Source of the DNA: Trissonchulus latispiculum
Taxonomy: Eukaryota; Nematoda; Enoplea; Enoplida; Ironidae
Direction of reading: 5' to 3'
Assembly: GCA_030248195.1 (NCBI GenBank)
Contig: JASAND010022197.1
Location: 26,037 to 90,036, forward strand
DNA length: 64,000 nt
The notes beneath the pieces are model-generated. The model was not told where the DNA came from. It did not search any database and worked only from the letters and a program-made list of their open reading frames with translations. A program made the position numbers and the translations under genes. Below are positions 1 to 11,800 of the stretch, in pieces; position 1 is the first letter of the stretch; every line of letters starts with the position of its first letter.

Positions 1-352
1 GGTGGTGCAGATTCCCCCAGACCGACAAAAAACGGGTAGACCCCCTCAGCAAAAAGGAAAAAGGGCAGACCCTATCGTCCAGAAAGGAAAAAAGGGTAGA
101 CCCCTCAGCGATTTTTATCAAAAATAGGTAATTTTTTAGCAAATTTTAGCGATTTTTTTTAAAAAATTTCTTAAAAATCGCTAAAAATTGTCATTTTCAC
201 CAATTTTTTTGTCAAAAACGTTAAAAATTCTCAATTTTTACTAATTTCGGGGCAGACCCCCATAAAATTTTGGATTTTTTCAGGGGTAGACCCTTCGTCG
301 CCCAGATCGGGGTTGGCCCCCCCCCCCAGAATCGGACCCCGTGTTAATGTAT
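1..352. other. Non-coding flank left of the giant palindrome
   Basis: No gene is recognisable. The stretch is AT-rich with short C-runs and several loose copies of a GGGTAGACCCC-like motif, and a run of C near 310-327. It has no counterpart beyond 9561, so it lies outside the inverted repeat that starts at about 353. Confidence 0.5.
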
Positions 353-875
353 GATGCTGAGTAGGAACGTATCCAGGATTTTGACAGCAAATGCTCAAAA
401 CTTGCCCTTTTTGTAATAAAATGTAACTAATAGAACATTCTTTTAGACAATCCAAAAGGATTGGGTTCTATTCAAGCATCAAAACTCCCTGGGCTTTTTC
501 AACTGGGGGGCACTTTATGGGGTCCCCCACTCGACCCATAACCCCCCCCCCCACCTTGACGTGCCCAGAATTGCCAAATTTTAAGGATTTTTGTTCACAA
601 TTTAAACAATTTTTTGGTCTAAAATAGTTTATTTTGTAATGAAATAATTACAAGGCAATTTTTACAGTATTGTTAGCGCTTTTAGGTCATTTGCCCCCAC
701 GTTTTGGGACCCCAATTGTGCCCCCACTTTTTCCGCCTAGAAAAAGCCCAGACTCTTGGATTCGCACCAGCAGATGAATGAACCAAATTGTTCACAACTT
801 TTTTATCTGCCCAAAGCGCACATCATCTCTAAGAAATCAATTCAATTCAAGTTAAAATTTTGAATTCTTTCTTAC

Positions 876-1006
876 GTTTCAGGGAATTCAAAGGTTTTAG
901 CAGAGGGACTGCCAGCGGATCCAGTTTTCCAGCCCTCGCCAGGACTCAGCGGATAGATAAACATTTCGTCATCGCTACTCTCAGAGAATCGAGACTTCGG
1001 ACTCAT
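876..1006 (-). pseudogene. Inverted duplicate of eEF2K exon 2
   Basis: Read on the minus strand this is a 131-nt copy of the exon at 8908-9038, with the same length, the same acceptor CAG before ATGAGTCC and the same GTAAG donor. I see about one substitution in the coding part. It encodes the acidic N-terminal segment containing [12 protein letters not shown]. No kinase-domain exons lie further along the minus strand in the window, so it looks like a stranded exon copy rather than part of a second functional gene. Confidence 0.8.
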
Positions 1007-1114
1007 CTGAAAACAAATTAAATCTCATGGCAAAATATAGCAAATTACAAAATACTTAAGTATATACACACATATTACATATATATACATATATATGTAT
1101 ATGTATATATATAT

Positions 1115-2504
1115 GAGTCGATTTCTGGGAGGCTCGACTATTGCGTGGACAACCCAAAAAATCGAATTCGCTCATTTTCACTTATTTTATAGCATCCTAA
1201 TGGAATGATAAATCCTCCAAATATTAGAGCTCTACTCTGAGTTTTGGTCCTGTAATGCCAATTTTTGTGATTTACTAAGTCCCGGGCTGTCACCGTTTTG
1301 GACAAGCCAACTTAACGGTCTCTGCCGAACGGAAGGCTGCAACTAACGGGCTCAAATTTATAGCAGGCAGTTAGCAGTGTTAGTACTGTCTATTGGAGTA
1401 GCCAGGAGCTGCTTATTTTCAGTGATGTTTGGGCTGAAAGATACCTGAAATAAGCTTGACGCGAGGATCCGCGCAGTCGTCGTTTTTGCACCAAGCCTCC
1501 AAATCCCCAAAAAAATACAGCTTTTGTATATATGATTTTTCATGCTGTTTCTGATCCTGTCTGCAAAAATTCAAATCCCAGACCCAGTTATGAGATATGG
1601 CCATTCAAAGTTTGAAAAATCATTGATTTTCAGCCAAAAGAGGATTTGGGCCACTTTGAATCAATCGTAAGTCACTAAAGGCAAAGGTATCGGCCTAATA
1701 TTTTTTACCTGTAAACTAAGTACCATAGTGAACGTTTTGGGTGAATTTCAGCTAAAATCTGAGAAATTTTATTTTTTTCCGATTTTCAACACCAGTATGT
1801 GATCAGCTGAAAAATCGAAAAAAATAAAATTTCTCAGATTTGGCTGAAATTCACCCAAAACGTTCACTATGGGACTTAGTTTACGGGTACAAAATATTAG
1901 GCCGATACCTTTTCTCTTTAGTGACTTACGATGGCCCAAAGTGGCTCAAATCGCTGTTTTTTCTGAAAATCGATGATTTTTCAAACTTTGAATGGCCATA
2001 TCTCAAAACTGGGTCTGGGATTTGGCTGACTTTTTGCAGACAGATCAGAAACAGCATGAAAAATCATATATACAAAAGCTGTATCTTTTTGGGGGATTTT
2101 GAGGCTTCTAGGTGCAAAAAACGACGTCTGCGCGGATCCTCGCGTCAAGCTTATTTCAGGTAGCTAGTGTCTCATCCCAAACATCACTGAAGACAAGCAG
2201 CTCTGGCTACTCCAATAGACAATACTAACACTGCTAACTGCCTACTGCAAATTTGAGTCCAATTGCTTCAGCCTTCCGTTCGGTAGAGACCGTTAAGTTG
2301 ACTTGTCCAAAGCGGTGGCAGCCCGAGACGTCGTAAATCACAAAAATTGGCATTACATGAACAAAACTCAGCGTAGAGCTCTAATATTTGGAGGATTCAT
2401 TATTGCATTACAATGCTATGAAATATGTAAAATTGAGCCTATTCGATTTTTTGAAGTTGTCCACAAACATCGACCCCACAGTCGAATCACTCAGAAATCG
2501 ACTC
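1115..2504. mobile_element. Fold-back element nested in left arm
   Basis: This is an inverted repeat of about 1.39 kb whose arms of about 670 bp meet near 1800. It begins GAGTCGATTTCTG and ends with the matching CAGAAATCGACTC, and is flanked by TA-rich microsatellites on both sides. No transposase frame is visible. A second copy lies at 7405-8797. It resembles a fold-back or long-TIR non-autonomous DNA transposon, but no clear target duplication can be read in the TA-rich flanks. Confidence 0.75.
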
Positions 2505-2579
2505 ATATATATATATATATATATATATATAACACGTCACATTTCGCCGAAAAGACTAAAGCGGACTTCTTGAACTAAC

Positions 2580-3370
2580 GTCCTGAGCTTATTCCACTGG
2601 GGGGGGGGGCGAAGTGGGGCATAGGTGCACCTTGAGAAATCGTTGGGGGAGGGGGTAGCCGGTTTGAGGTGGGGTGGGGTCCGGAAAAATCTAACTTGGG
2701 GGGGGGGGGTAAAAAATTTTTCGGTCAAAAACTTAGAAAAATTTCGCGAATTCGCTGAAAAAACGTTATATATTTCCAACTAAAAATCAACAATATTTAG
2801 TCGAAAAACTTGGATTTTTTGGCAAAAAATTCGAATTTTTGCAAAAAATTTAGAATTTTTACTAATTTCGAGGCAAAATTTTCAAAATTTTGAGGGTGGG
2901 GTCTGGAAAATTTGGGTGGGTGGGGTCTGGGATTTGGCCATTTGGGGGTGGGGTCTGCCTCCAAAATTTCGAGGGTGGGGTCGGCACTTTTCCATTTGGG
3001 GGGAGGGGTCCCCCCCCAGGTACACCTATGAAGTGAGGGCCCTCCTCATAAACACCCTTCCCCAAAAATCCCCCCTCAAAACAGTGGGTGCCCCTCGTGG
3101 TACCAAATTTTGCCGTGAAAAAATCGCGCAGAAGGCCAAATTTTCAAAAATTTTCCGGCGTCGGCGACGATTTCTACTCAATTTTTGCCCCTTTTAAGAG
3201 TAAATGTGCTTACATATTTTTGCGATAAAAATCAACTTTTACAGTACATGTTAGAAAAATAGCGCTTCTTAGCATATTTTTAGAAAAATTCCCCCCTCCA
3301 AATTCCTTGCTGCTGAGACTTTTGGGGCCCCAAGAAGCCCCCCAAGAAAAAATCCCTAGAATAAGCCCAG
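2580..3370. repeat. G-run and AT-rich repeat, left-arm copy
   Basis: The stretch alternates poly-G blocks with AAAATTTTTCG-type AT-rich words. It begins near CTGAGCTTATTCCACTGGGG and is mirrored at about 6540-7330 in the right arm. Related wording (GGGCTTATTCCACTGG) recurs at about 21180 in an eEF2K intron, and similar poly-G units lie near 14400, 15100 and 24600, suggesting a dispersed family. Open frames across it are low-complexity Pro/Gly translations and are not considered genes. Confidence 0.5.
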
Positions 3371-3596
3371 ACTTCTACCAAACTCATCTACTAAAGTCTG
3401 GGGATCTAAAATCATTTAAAACACGCACACGATTTATAAAAATGAAAAGGGAAGGTAAGAAGAGACCCAGGAAAAATCTGCTACCATTGTCACAGCCTAG
3501 TCTATAAAATACATACATACATAGGTATATAAACAAAACGGTTTGCGAAAAAATAAAACGCCAATTTGAATTAAATTTAATTTTTAAAAAACCTAC

Positions 3597-3722
3597 CGAA
3601 GAAACCGGCGACGGACGGTTGGGCTGACCGTGACCATTATGATCGGCTGAGGAATGATGCCCAAGATTTCCGCCACCAGAACTTCCAACATCAACTTCCA
3701 ATTCTGGCAAAACGGCAGGCAT
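3597..3722 (-). pseudogene. Inverted duplicate of eEF2K exon 1
   Basis: The minus strand encodes a 42-residue start exon (MPAVLPELEVDVGSS then a Gly/His/Pro-rich stretch) ending at a GTAGGT donor. It matches the right-arm exon at 6204-6308, with two or three amino-acid differences. Its reading frame is open seven residues further upstream than in the right arm, because the right arm lacks one T in the AATTGGA/AATGGA region. It may preserve the ancestral start of the kinase better than the gene-linked copy does. Confidence 0.7.
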
Positions 3723-4849
3723 GCTTGATTTGTTTCAACAAAAATCACCCAAAAAAGTTAACAACCTTCCGAGATTCTTCCCAGATATCAAAGTTCACCG
3801 TTGACACACAAAACAGTTCAAAAGCAAATCTTACTTCACCAAAAATTAAGCGTTCGTAGCGTTATGCAGAATCTGAGATATATATTTTGCTTAAAAATGT
3901 TTTCTGGTCTATTCACGCCAAGTTGAAAATGCCATGGTTTACCGCGTTGATATATATATACGTACGTAATCTCGGATAACAGTCCAGATATCGGGGGGAA
4001 GAAAACTGAATATTTCCAAAAATTCAGTTTCCCAAAAAACCTCGGAAAATCTAGGGCAAATCCGATGCTTAGTGTTCCGCCTTTATAGCGTCCTCGGGTT
4101 CGCCTAGGGATAGATGGTTGGTGAAGGAATGATACAAAAGTGAAAGTCGACCAGTAGGTGGAATACAGTTGTTCAGAAATTTTACAGAAAACTGGACAAT
4201 AAATTCTTCTCCAGAAGGAATTGTGCAGCCGGAAGAAGTGAAGATGGGAGAGTTCTGTTTTTGATTGCTAGCATCTACAAATGGTGACAGCTTGTAGACC
4301 ATTCTACAACCCAAAACAAACGGTAGATCAGTCAGTACATAAACCTAACAGTTTGCCCAATCTGCGACAAAAAGTTGGACTGGACTGAACAATCAAAACT
4401 GTAAAGTTCAGAGACAATTTGGATTGCTTCAAAATTCACGTCGTCAAGAGGCAAATATTAAAGCCCTTGGCTATCACCACTTGACTGGAAAAATCGCCAG
4501 CAATAGCAAAGTGTTCCCCAGAATCCAATCAGAAAGGCTCTGATGGGATTTAAAGGAAAAAGCTGGAGTCAGAGATTAAATCCTAAATCAGCTCAGCAGA
4601 GACAACAATACTGAATAAGTCACAGATCAGACTCACTCAGTATATATATACGTATGTTGCGGCAATAAATCTTCAAGAACACCAGAACCTTAAAAATAAA
4701 TAAATATATTATATATATACATAATAAAATACAAGTAACAAAAATGCTCCGCACAAAAGGGGATAATGTGTGTTGGGCCAACGTATATCCTTTAAATTCC
4801 GGTTGAGAAAGGCATAAATCCGACACAGCAAAAGTTGCTCAGTTCATTT

Positions 4850-5222
4850 AGGGCTTTCATTTGATACCAAATTTGACCGCTTTTGAAAAATTTTATTTTA
4901 GACGCAAAATCGCCTAGTCCCCACCCCACCCCAGCACTCTACAGCCACTTTGAGCATGTAGTTCTATGAGAAAAGTTGCTCAGCTCGCTTAGGGCTTTCA
5001 CTTGGTACCAAATTGACCAATTTTTGAAAAGTGGTCAATTTTGGTACCAGAGTGAAAGCCCTAAGCGAACTTTGGCAACTTTTCTCATAGAACTACATGC
5101 TCAAAGTGGCTGTAGAGTGCTGGGGTGGGGGGGTGGGGACTAGGCGATTTTGCGTCTAAAATAAAATTTTTTCAAAAGCGGTCAAAAATTTGGTATCAAA
5201 TGAAAGCCCTAAATGAACTGAG
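4850..5222. repeat. Palindrome centre: two inverted copies of a 147-bp-type unit
   Basis: The centre consists of head-to-head copies of the unit that is tandemly arrayed at 17756-18425 (words AAAGTGGTCAAATTTGGTACC, TAGAACTGCATGCTCAAAGTGGC and a poly-G/C run). The turn-around is at about 5019-5032. The neighbouring sequence (GCGGAGCATTTTTGTTAC, AACCGGAATTTAAAGGATAT) also matches that beside the array. The palindrome centre is therefore part of a dispersed family. Confidence 0.75.
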
Positions 5223-6203
5223 CAACTTTTGCTGTGTCGGGTTTATGCCTTTTCTCAACCAGAATTGAAAGGATATCGGCCCACACACATTATCCCCTTT
5301 TGTGCGGGCTTGAGTATTATATCGTGCACAGCCAGCTCTTCATATGCATTATGTTGCTTGCAAGGATTCTGGTGTTCATGAAGATTTTGGCCGCCACTAG
5401 CCTATATATATACTGGTGGTGATGTGACCCTTCAGTACTGTGAGCGGATCTCTGACTCCAGCTTTTCTTCCAAAATCCCATCAGGTACCTTTGTGATGGC
5501 GGCTTTGCTTATTGCTGGGATTTTCCAGTCAAGTGGGTAGCGGGTTGCCTCTTGACGGACGTGAGAATTTTGAAGCATCGTTCTGAACTTACGGTTGTGT
5601 TGTCCGTCCATTTTGTCGTAGATGGCCAAACGTTAGGTTTCTGCTTTCTGACTGATCTCTTTGTTTGAATTTTTTGGGTTGCTGGTGAGTCTACAAGCTG
5701 TCACCATTTGGCAAGGATGCTAGCACCACCATCTTCCCTTCTTCCGATTGGAAGCGTCAGTTTTCTGTAAATTTCTGAACAACTGTATTCCACCTACTGG
5801 TCGACTTTCACTTGTCATTCCTTCCAGCCATCCTAGGCGCCAGGAAGGGACAAAGTTTTGCCGAATTTTCCGGGTTTTTGGGAAACTGGAGGCACATGGA
5901 AATATTCAGTTTTCTTCCCCCATCTGGACTGTTATCCGGATTACGCTACGTTATATATATCAGCGCGTTGAGCGATGGCATTTCCAACTTGGCGTGAATA
6001 GTTACCAGAAAGCATTTTTAAGCAAAGTACACATCTCAGATTCTGCATAACACTGCGAACCTTATTGTTGAGTTAAGAAGATTTTCTTTTGAACTGTTTT
6101 GTGTGTCAACGGGAACTTTGATATCTGGGAAGAATCCGGGAGGTTGCCAACTTTTTGGGTGATTTTTGTTGAAACAATTCAAGCGTACCTCCGTTATGCC
6201 AGA

Positions 6204-6308
6204 ATGGACGTTGATGTTGGAAGTTCTGGTGGCGGAAATCTTGAGCATCATTCCTCAGTCGATCATAATGGTCACGGTCAGCCCAACCGTCCGTCGCCGG
6301 TTTCTTCG
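6204..6308 (+). CDS. eEF2K: eEF2K exon 1 (start exon)
   Basis: It encodes 35 residues ([11 protein letters not shown]... ending PSPVSS) and stops at donor GTAGGT in phase 0. An upstream ATG at 6195 is out of frame; the left-arm copy shows that one extra T would bring it into frame, so the true start may lie upstream. The 5' UTR and promoter are not defined. Confidence 0.7.
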
Positions 6309-7374
6309 GTAGGTTTTTTAAAAATTAAATTTAATTCAAATTGGCGTTTTATTTTTTCACAAACCGTTTTGTTTATATACCTATGTATGTACGTATTTTA
6401 TAGACTAGGCTGTGACAATGGTAGCAGAATTTTCCGGGGTCTCTTCTTACCTTCCCTTTTCATTTTTATAAATCGTGTGCGTGTTTTAAATGATTTTAGA
6501 TCCCCAGACTTTAGTAGATGAGTTTGGTAGAAGTCTGGGCTTATTCTAGGGATTTTTTCTTGGGGGGCTTCTTGGGGCCCCCAAAAGTCTCAGCAGCAAG
6601 GAATTTAGAGGGTGGAATTTTTCTAAAAATATGCTAAGAAGCGCTATTTTTCTAGCATGTATATACTGTAAAAGTTGATTTTTATCGCAAAAATATGTAA
6701 GCACATTTACTCTTAAAAGGGGCAAAAATTGAGTAGAAATCGTCGCCGACGCGGAAAATTTTTGAAAATTTGGCCTTCTGCTCGATTTTTTCACGGCAAA
6801 ATTTGGTACCACGAGGGGCACCCACTGTTTTGAGGGGGGATTTTTGGGGAAGGGTGTTTATGAGGAGGGCCCTCACTTCATAGGTGTACCTGGGGGGGAC
6901 CCCTCCCCCCAAATGGAAAAGTGCCGACCCCACCCTCGAAATTTTGGAGGCAGACCCCACCCCCAAATGGCCAAATCCCCGACCCCCCCCCCCCCCAAAT
7001 TGGCCCCACCCCACCCACCAAATTTTTTAAAATTTTCCACCGAAATAGTAAAAATTCTAAATTTTTTGCAAAAATTCGAAATTTTTGCCAAAAAAATCCA
7101 AGTTTTTCGACTAAATATTGTTGATTTTTAGTTGGAAATATATAACGTTTTTTCAGCGAATTCGCGAAATTTTTCTAAATTTTTGACCGAAAAATTTTTA
7201 CGCCCCCCGAATTCTATTTTTGCGGACCCCACCCCACCTCAAACCGGCTACCCCCTCCCCCAACGATTTCTCAAGGTGCACCTATGCCCCACTTCGCCTC
7301 CCCCCCCCAGTGGAATAAGCTCAGGACGTTAGTTCAAGAAGTCCGCTTTAGTCGTTTCGGCGAAATGTGACGTG

Positions 7375-7407
<33 letters not shown>

Positions 7408-8797
7408 TCGATTTCTGAGTGATTTGACTGTGGGGTCGATGTTTGTGGACAACTTCAAAAAATCGAATTGGCTTAATTTTACATATTTCATAGCATTCCA
7501 ATGGAATAATAAATCCTCCAAATATTAGAGCTCTACGCTGAGTTTTGTTCATGTAATGCCAATTTTTGTGATTTACGACGTCCCGGGCTGCCACCGTTTT
7601 GGACAAGTCAACTTAACGGTCTCTACCGAACGGAAGGCTGCAACTAACGGGCTCAAATTTATAGCAGGCAGTTAGCAGTGTTAGTATTGTCTATTGGAGT
7701 AGCCAGAGCTGCTTGTCTTCAGTGATGTTTGGGCTGAGATACTAGCAACCTGAAATAAGCTTGACGCGAGGACCCGCGCAGTCGTCGTTTTTTGCACCTA
7801 GAATCCTCAAAATCCCCCAAAAAGATACAGCTTTTGTATATATGATTTTTCATGCTGTTTCTGACCTGTCTGCAAAAAATCAGCCAAATCCCAGACCCAG
7901 TTATGAGATATGGCCATTCAAAGTTTGAAAAATCATCGATTTTCAGTCAAAAGAGCGATTTGGGCCACTTTGGGCTATCGTAAGTCACTAAAGAGAAAAG
8001 GTATCGGCCTAATATTTTGTACCCGTAAACTAAGTACCATAGTGAACGTTTTGGGTGAATTTCAGCCAAATCTGAGAAATTTTATTTTTTTTGATTTTTC
8101 AGCTGATCACATAGTGGTGTTGAAAATCGGAAAAAAAATAAAATTTCTCAGATTTAGCTGAAATTCACCCAAAACGTTCACTATGGTATTTAGTTTACAG
8201 GTACAAATATTAGGCCGATACCTTTTTCTCTTTAGTGACTTACGATAGCCCAAAGTCGCCCAAATCACTCTTTTGTGAAAATCAATGATTTTTCAAACTT
8301 TGAATGGCCATATCTCATAACTGGGTCTGGGATTTGACTGATTTTTTGCAGACAGAGCAGAACAGCATGAAAAATCATATATACAAAAGCTGTATCTTTT
8401 TGGGGGATTTTGAGGCTTCTAAGTGCAAAAAACGACGACTGAGCAGATCCTGCGTCAAGCTATTTCCAGGTTGCTAGTACTCAGCCCAAACATCACTGAA
8501 GACAAGCAGCTCTGGCTACTCCAGTAGACAGTACTAACACTGCTAACTCCTGCTACCTAAATTTGAGCCCGTTAGTTGCAGCCTTCCGTTCGGCAGAGAC
8601 CCGTTATGTTGACTTGTCCAAAACGGTGACAACCCGGGACTCAGTAAATCACAAAAATTGACATTACAGGACCAAAACTCAGGTAGAGCTCAATTTGGAG
8701 GATTATATTCCATTAGGGTGCTATAAAATAAGTGAAATGAGCGACTTCGATTTTTTGGGTTGTCCACGCAATAGTCGAGCCTCCCAGAAATCGACTC

Positions 8798-8831
<34 letters not shown>

Positions 8832-11800
8832 GTAATATGTGTGTGTACATACTTAAGTATTTTGTAATTTGCTATATTTTGCCATGAGATTTAATTTATG
8901 TTTTCAGATGAGTCCGAAGTCTCGATTCTCTGAGAGTAGCGATGACGAAATGTTTATCTATCCGCTGAGTCCTGGCGAGGGCTGGAAAACTGGATCCGCT
9001 GGCAGCCCCTCTGCTAAAACCTTTGAATTCCCTGAAACGTAAGAAAGAATTCAAAATTTTAACTTGAATTGAATTGATTTCTTAGAGATGATGTGCGCTT
9101 TGGGCAGATAAAAAAGTTGTGAACAATTTGGTTCATTCATCTGCTGGTGCGAATCCAAGAGTCTGGGCTTTTTCTAGGCGGAAAAAGTGGGGGCACAATT
9201 GGGGTCCCAAAACGTGGGGGCAAATGACCTAAAAGCGCTAACAATACTGTAAAAATTGCCTTGTAATTATTTCATTACAAAATAAACTATTTTAGACCAA
9301 AAAAATTGTTTATATTGTGAACAAAAATCCTTAAAATTTGACAATTCTGGGCACCTCAAGGTGGGGGGGGGTTATGGGTCGAGTGGGGGACCCCATAAAG
9401 TGCCCCCCCAGTTGAAAAAGCCCAGGGAGTTTTGATGCTTGAATAGAACCCAATCCTTTTGGATTGTCTAAAAGAATGTTCTATTAGTTACATTTTATTA
9501 CAAAAAGGGCAAGTTTTGAACATTTGCTGTCAAAATCCTGGATACGTTCCTACTCAGCATCTGCTTTTAGTTTTTTATGACTTTTCAATTGTATGATTAT
9601 GGAAAGTTTGGCTTAATTTGCGCCACTCCTCCTTAAAGTCAGCCTGTGGTGAGGCTAACCTCATCTTGTACGTATATGGCCGTGTAGAATTGATGAAAAC
9701 TGACCATGTTACTTTCTGCGAAATTTTCTGTTCAATTGTCTGTAGAGGAGGACATTTAAGCTTTCAGTTAATTCTTTTTCTGACGTTTCTAGCAGACCAG
9801 TTCGCCGTGTCCCGGCCCGGCGCACCTTCTCCAGGCCGGTGGTTGACAAATGGAAGAATGTGGTTCGTCGAGCCTTGAGTCTGGACGATCCCTGGGAAAG
9901 CTTCAACATCCTCGGCTGTCCGACGGAGACGGCCACTCGCTATCGCTTCTCCGCTGTGACTCAGCGCTGGGTCAGTGATCAGGTGGAGGTCAAAATGGAG
10001 CCGGAGGTTGGTTGGTACAGATTCGATAGGAATCCTTTTTTGGCTAATTTACTAGGTTTAAGAGTGGGCTAAGGAGGGGGGACTAAACGTCATTTGAACA
10101 GGGGTGTGCTTATTTTAAGCGGGAAAGAAAATGTGAACGTTGTTTGAAAATTTTCCTGGCTTTTTTCTACAGCGGGGGGGGGGTGTAGGGTGGCCCGCCA
10201 GGATTTGATCCTTCCCCTCTCCAGAACTCAAAAGGGTGCCGAGAAAAAAAGTAGGCTTTTGAGAGTATATAAATCTTCAAAAATTCTGCCCCCAGACTTA
10301 CTCCCCCCCTCCAGATGTTTTTGCCTGTGAAAAAGCCAGTTTGGTGTGGTAAATTTTGCTAAAAAATCAGAACTGATACCCTATTGGGTGGATTGACTTC
10401 TTCTATAGTAAGACATGTTATAATAATGCCATGAGCTCTCACATAACATCATTGTAGAAATATATAATGCATATTATACTTGTTGGTTTGCCGCTACTTC
10501 CGAAGGAAAAGGGCAAACCCTTATTCTCGTCGTGTTATTATTATTCTTCTTCTTCTTCTTGTCCCCCCCTATTCTCAAGCTAGGCTCAACGCCCGGAGCT
10601 GAAATTTTGTGGGTATGTGGGGGTTGGTCCCAAACCTGGCCCATTTTAATTTCATCGCTCTAGACCCACCCAGTCGACCAGGGCAGGGAATTTAATTTTT
10701 TAAAATGGTTCTGGTTTAGAGGGGGGTTCTGGTTCTCTGGCAAGGCGATTCTCACAAATGGTCGAAAACTTTTTGTCTCCGATTTGGTTGAAAAGTCAGT
10801 CCTAGGGTAATTCGGGGACGCAGATTCCAAATCTGCAATCGAAATTTTTCTAGCGTTTGTGAATCTCGAGATATGGCCAAAAGTTACACTGTTGGAGACC
10901 GCAAAAGTGAGCAAACTGCCCAGAAACGCCTAATATCTGTGTTTTTTTGAACTCGTTAGTCAAGTTTAGCCAGTGGATTTGCTAAGATATCCTTTAAAAA
11001 GAAGTGTCAAGTAACTTTCAGCTATATTTAGTAGAAAATTTCTTATCCCAACTGCCCTTTTATGGGCAACCATTTTCAGGTGAAGGTGTCAAAAATGGAT
11101 AAAAACGTTTAATGTCCGATTTGGTTGAAAAGTCGGTCATAGGGTAATTCGGGGACGCAGATTCCAAATCTGCAATCGAAATGTTTCTAGTTCCCGTGGA
11201 TCTCGAGATATGGCCAAATGCTACGCTGTTGGAGTCCGCAAAAGTGAGCAAACTGCCCAGAAACGCCTAATATCTGTGTTTTTAACTTGTTAGTCAATTT
11301 GAGCTGGTGGATATGCTAGGACACCCTTTAAGAGGGTGTATCAAGCAACTTGTAGTAATCGAAAATTCCTTATCCCAAATGCCCTTTTAAGGGCAACCAT
11401 TTTCAGATGTACGGGTTAAAAGCCTTTTGTCTAAAATTTGGACGAAACGTTGGCCCAAGGGGAGGTCGAGAACGTAGATTTTATACGCACAATCAAACGT
11501 TTTAAAGAAGTTGTGGCTTTGGAGATATGACCAAAGGCAGTCATGCTTAATTTGCAGCAGGTACTCTAAAAAAGGATTTGTGCATATTCTCCGACTTGCT
11601 TTGCAATTTGATTACGTTAGCAAGAAGAACGTTTGTTAAACTGTAAAGTGTCTTTAAGCTAAGAACTGCTTATCCCAACTGCCCCTTTAAGGGCAACCGA
11701 ATTCCAGAAACATTCCTTATCCCAACTGCCCCTTTAAGGGCAACCATTTCCAGAAACATTCCTTATCCCAACTGCCCCATTAAGGGCAACCATTTCCAGG

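Larger units (their letters stand above)
353..9561. repeat. Giant imperfect palindrome, arms about 4.5-4.7 kb
   Basis: The sequence from 353 to about 5018 reappears reverse-complemented from about 5033 to 9561, with a spacer of about 14 bp. The outer ends match (GATGCTGAGTAGGAACG at 353, its complement ending at 9561). The arms differ by substitutions and many small indels, especially in homopolymers, so they are homologous but not identical. Each arm carries eEF2K exons 1 and 2, a nested fold-back element and a G/C-run element. Only the right arm is joined to the remaining kinase exons. It may be a real inverted duplication or an assembly fold-over of an unpolished long read; the sequence cannot decide. 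Confidence 0.9.

Noticed and set aside
2303..2578. Open frames with Tyr-Ile runs, also at 7334-7606, 16438-16800, 20315-20539 and 41915-42100
   Set aside because: They are translations of TA microsatellites and fold-back arms, symmetrical on both strands, with no conserved motif.
1..5018. A second, minus-strand eEF2K gene in the left palindrome arm
   Set aside because: Only copies of exons 1 and 2 are present; no kinase-domain exons occur on the minus strand in the window, though sequence before position 1 is unseen.
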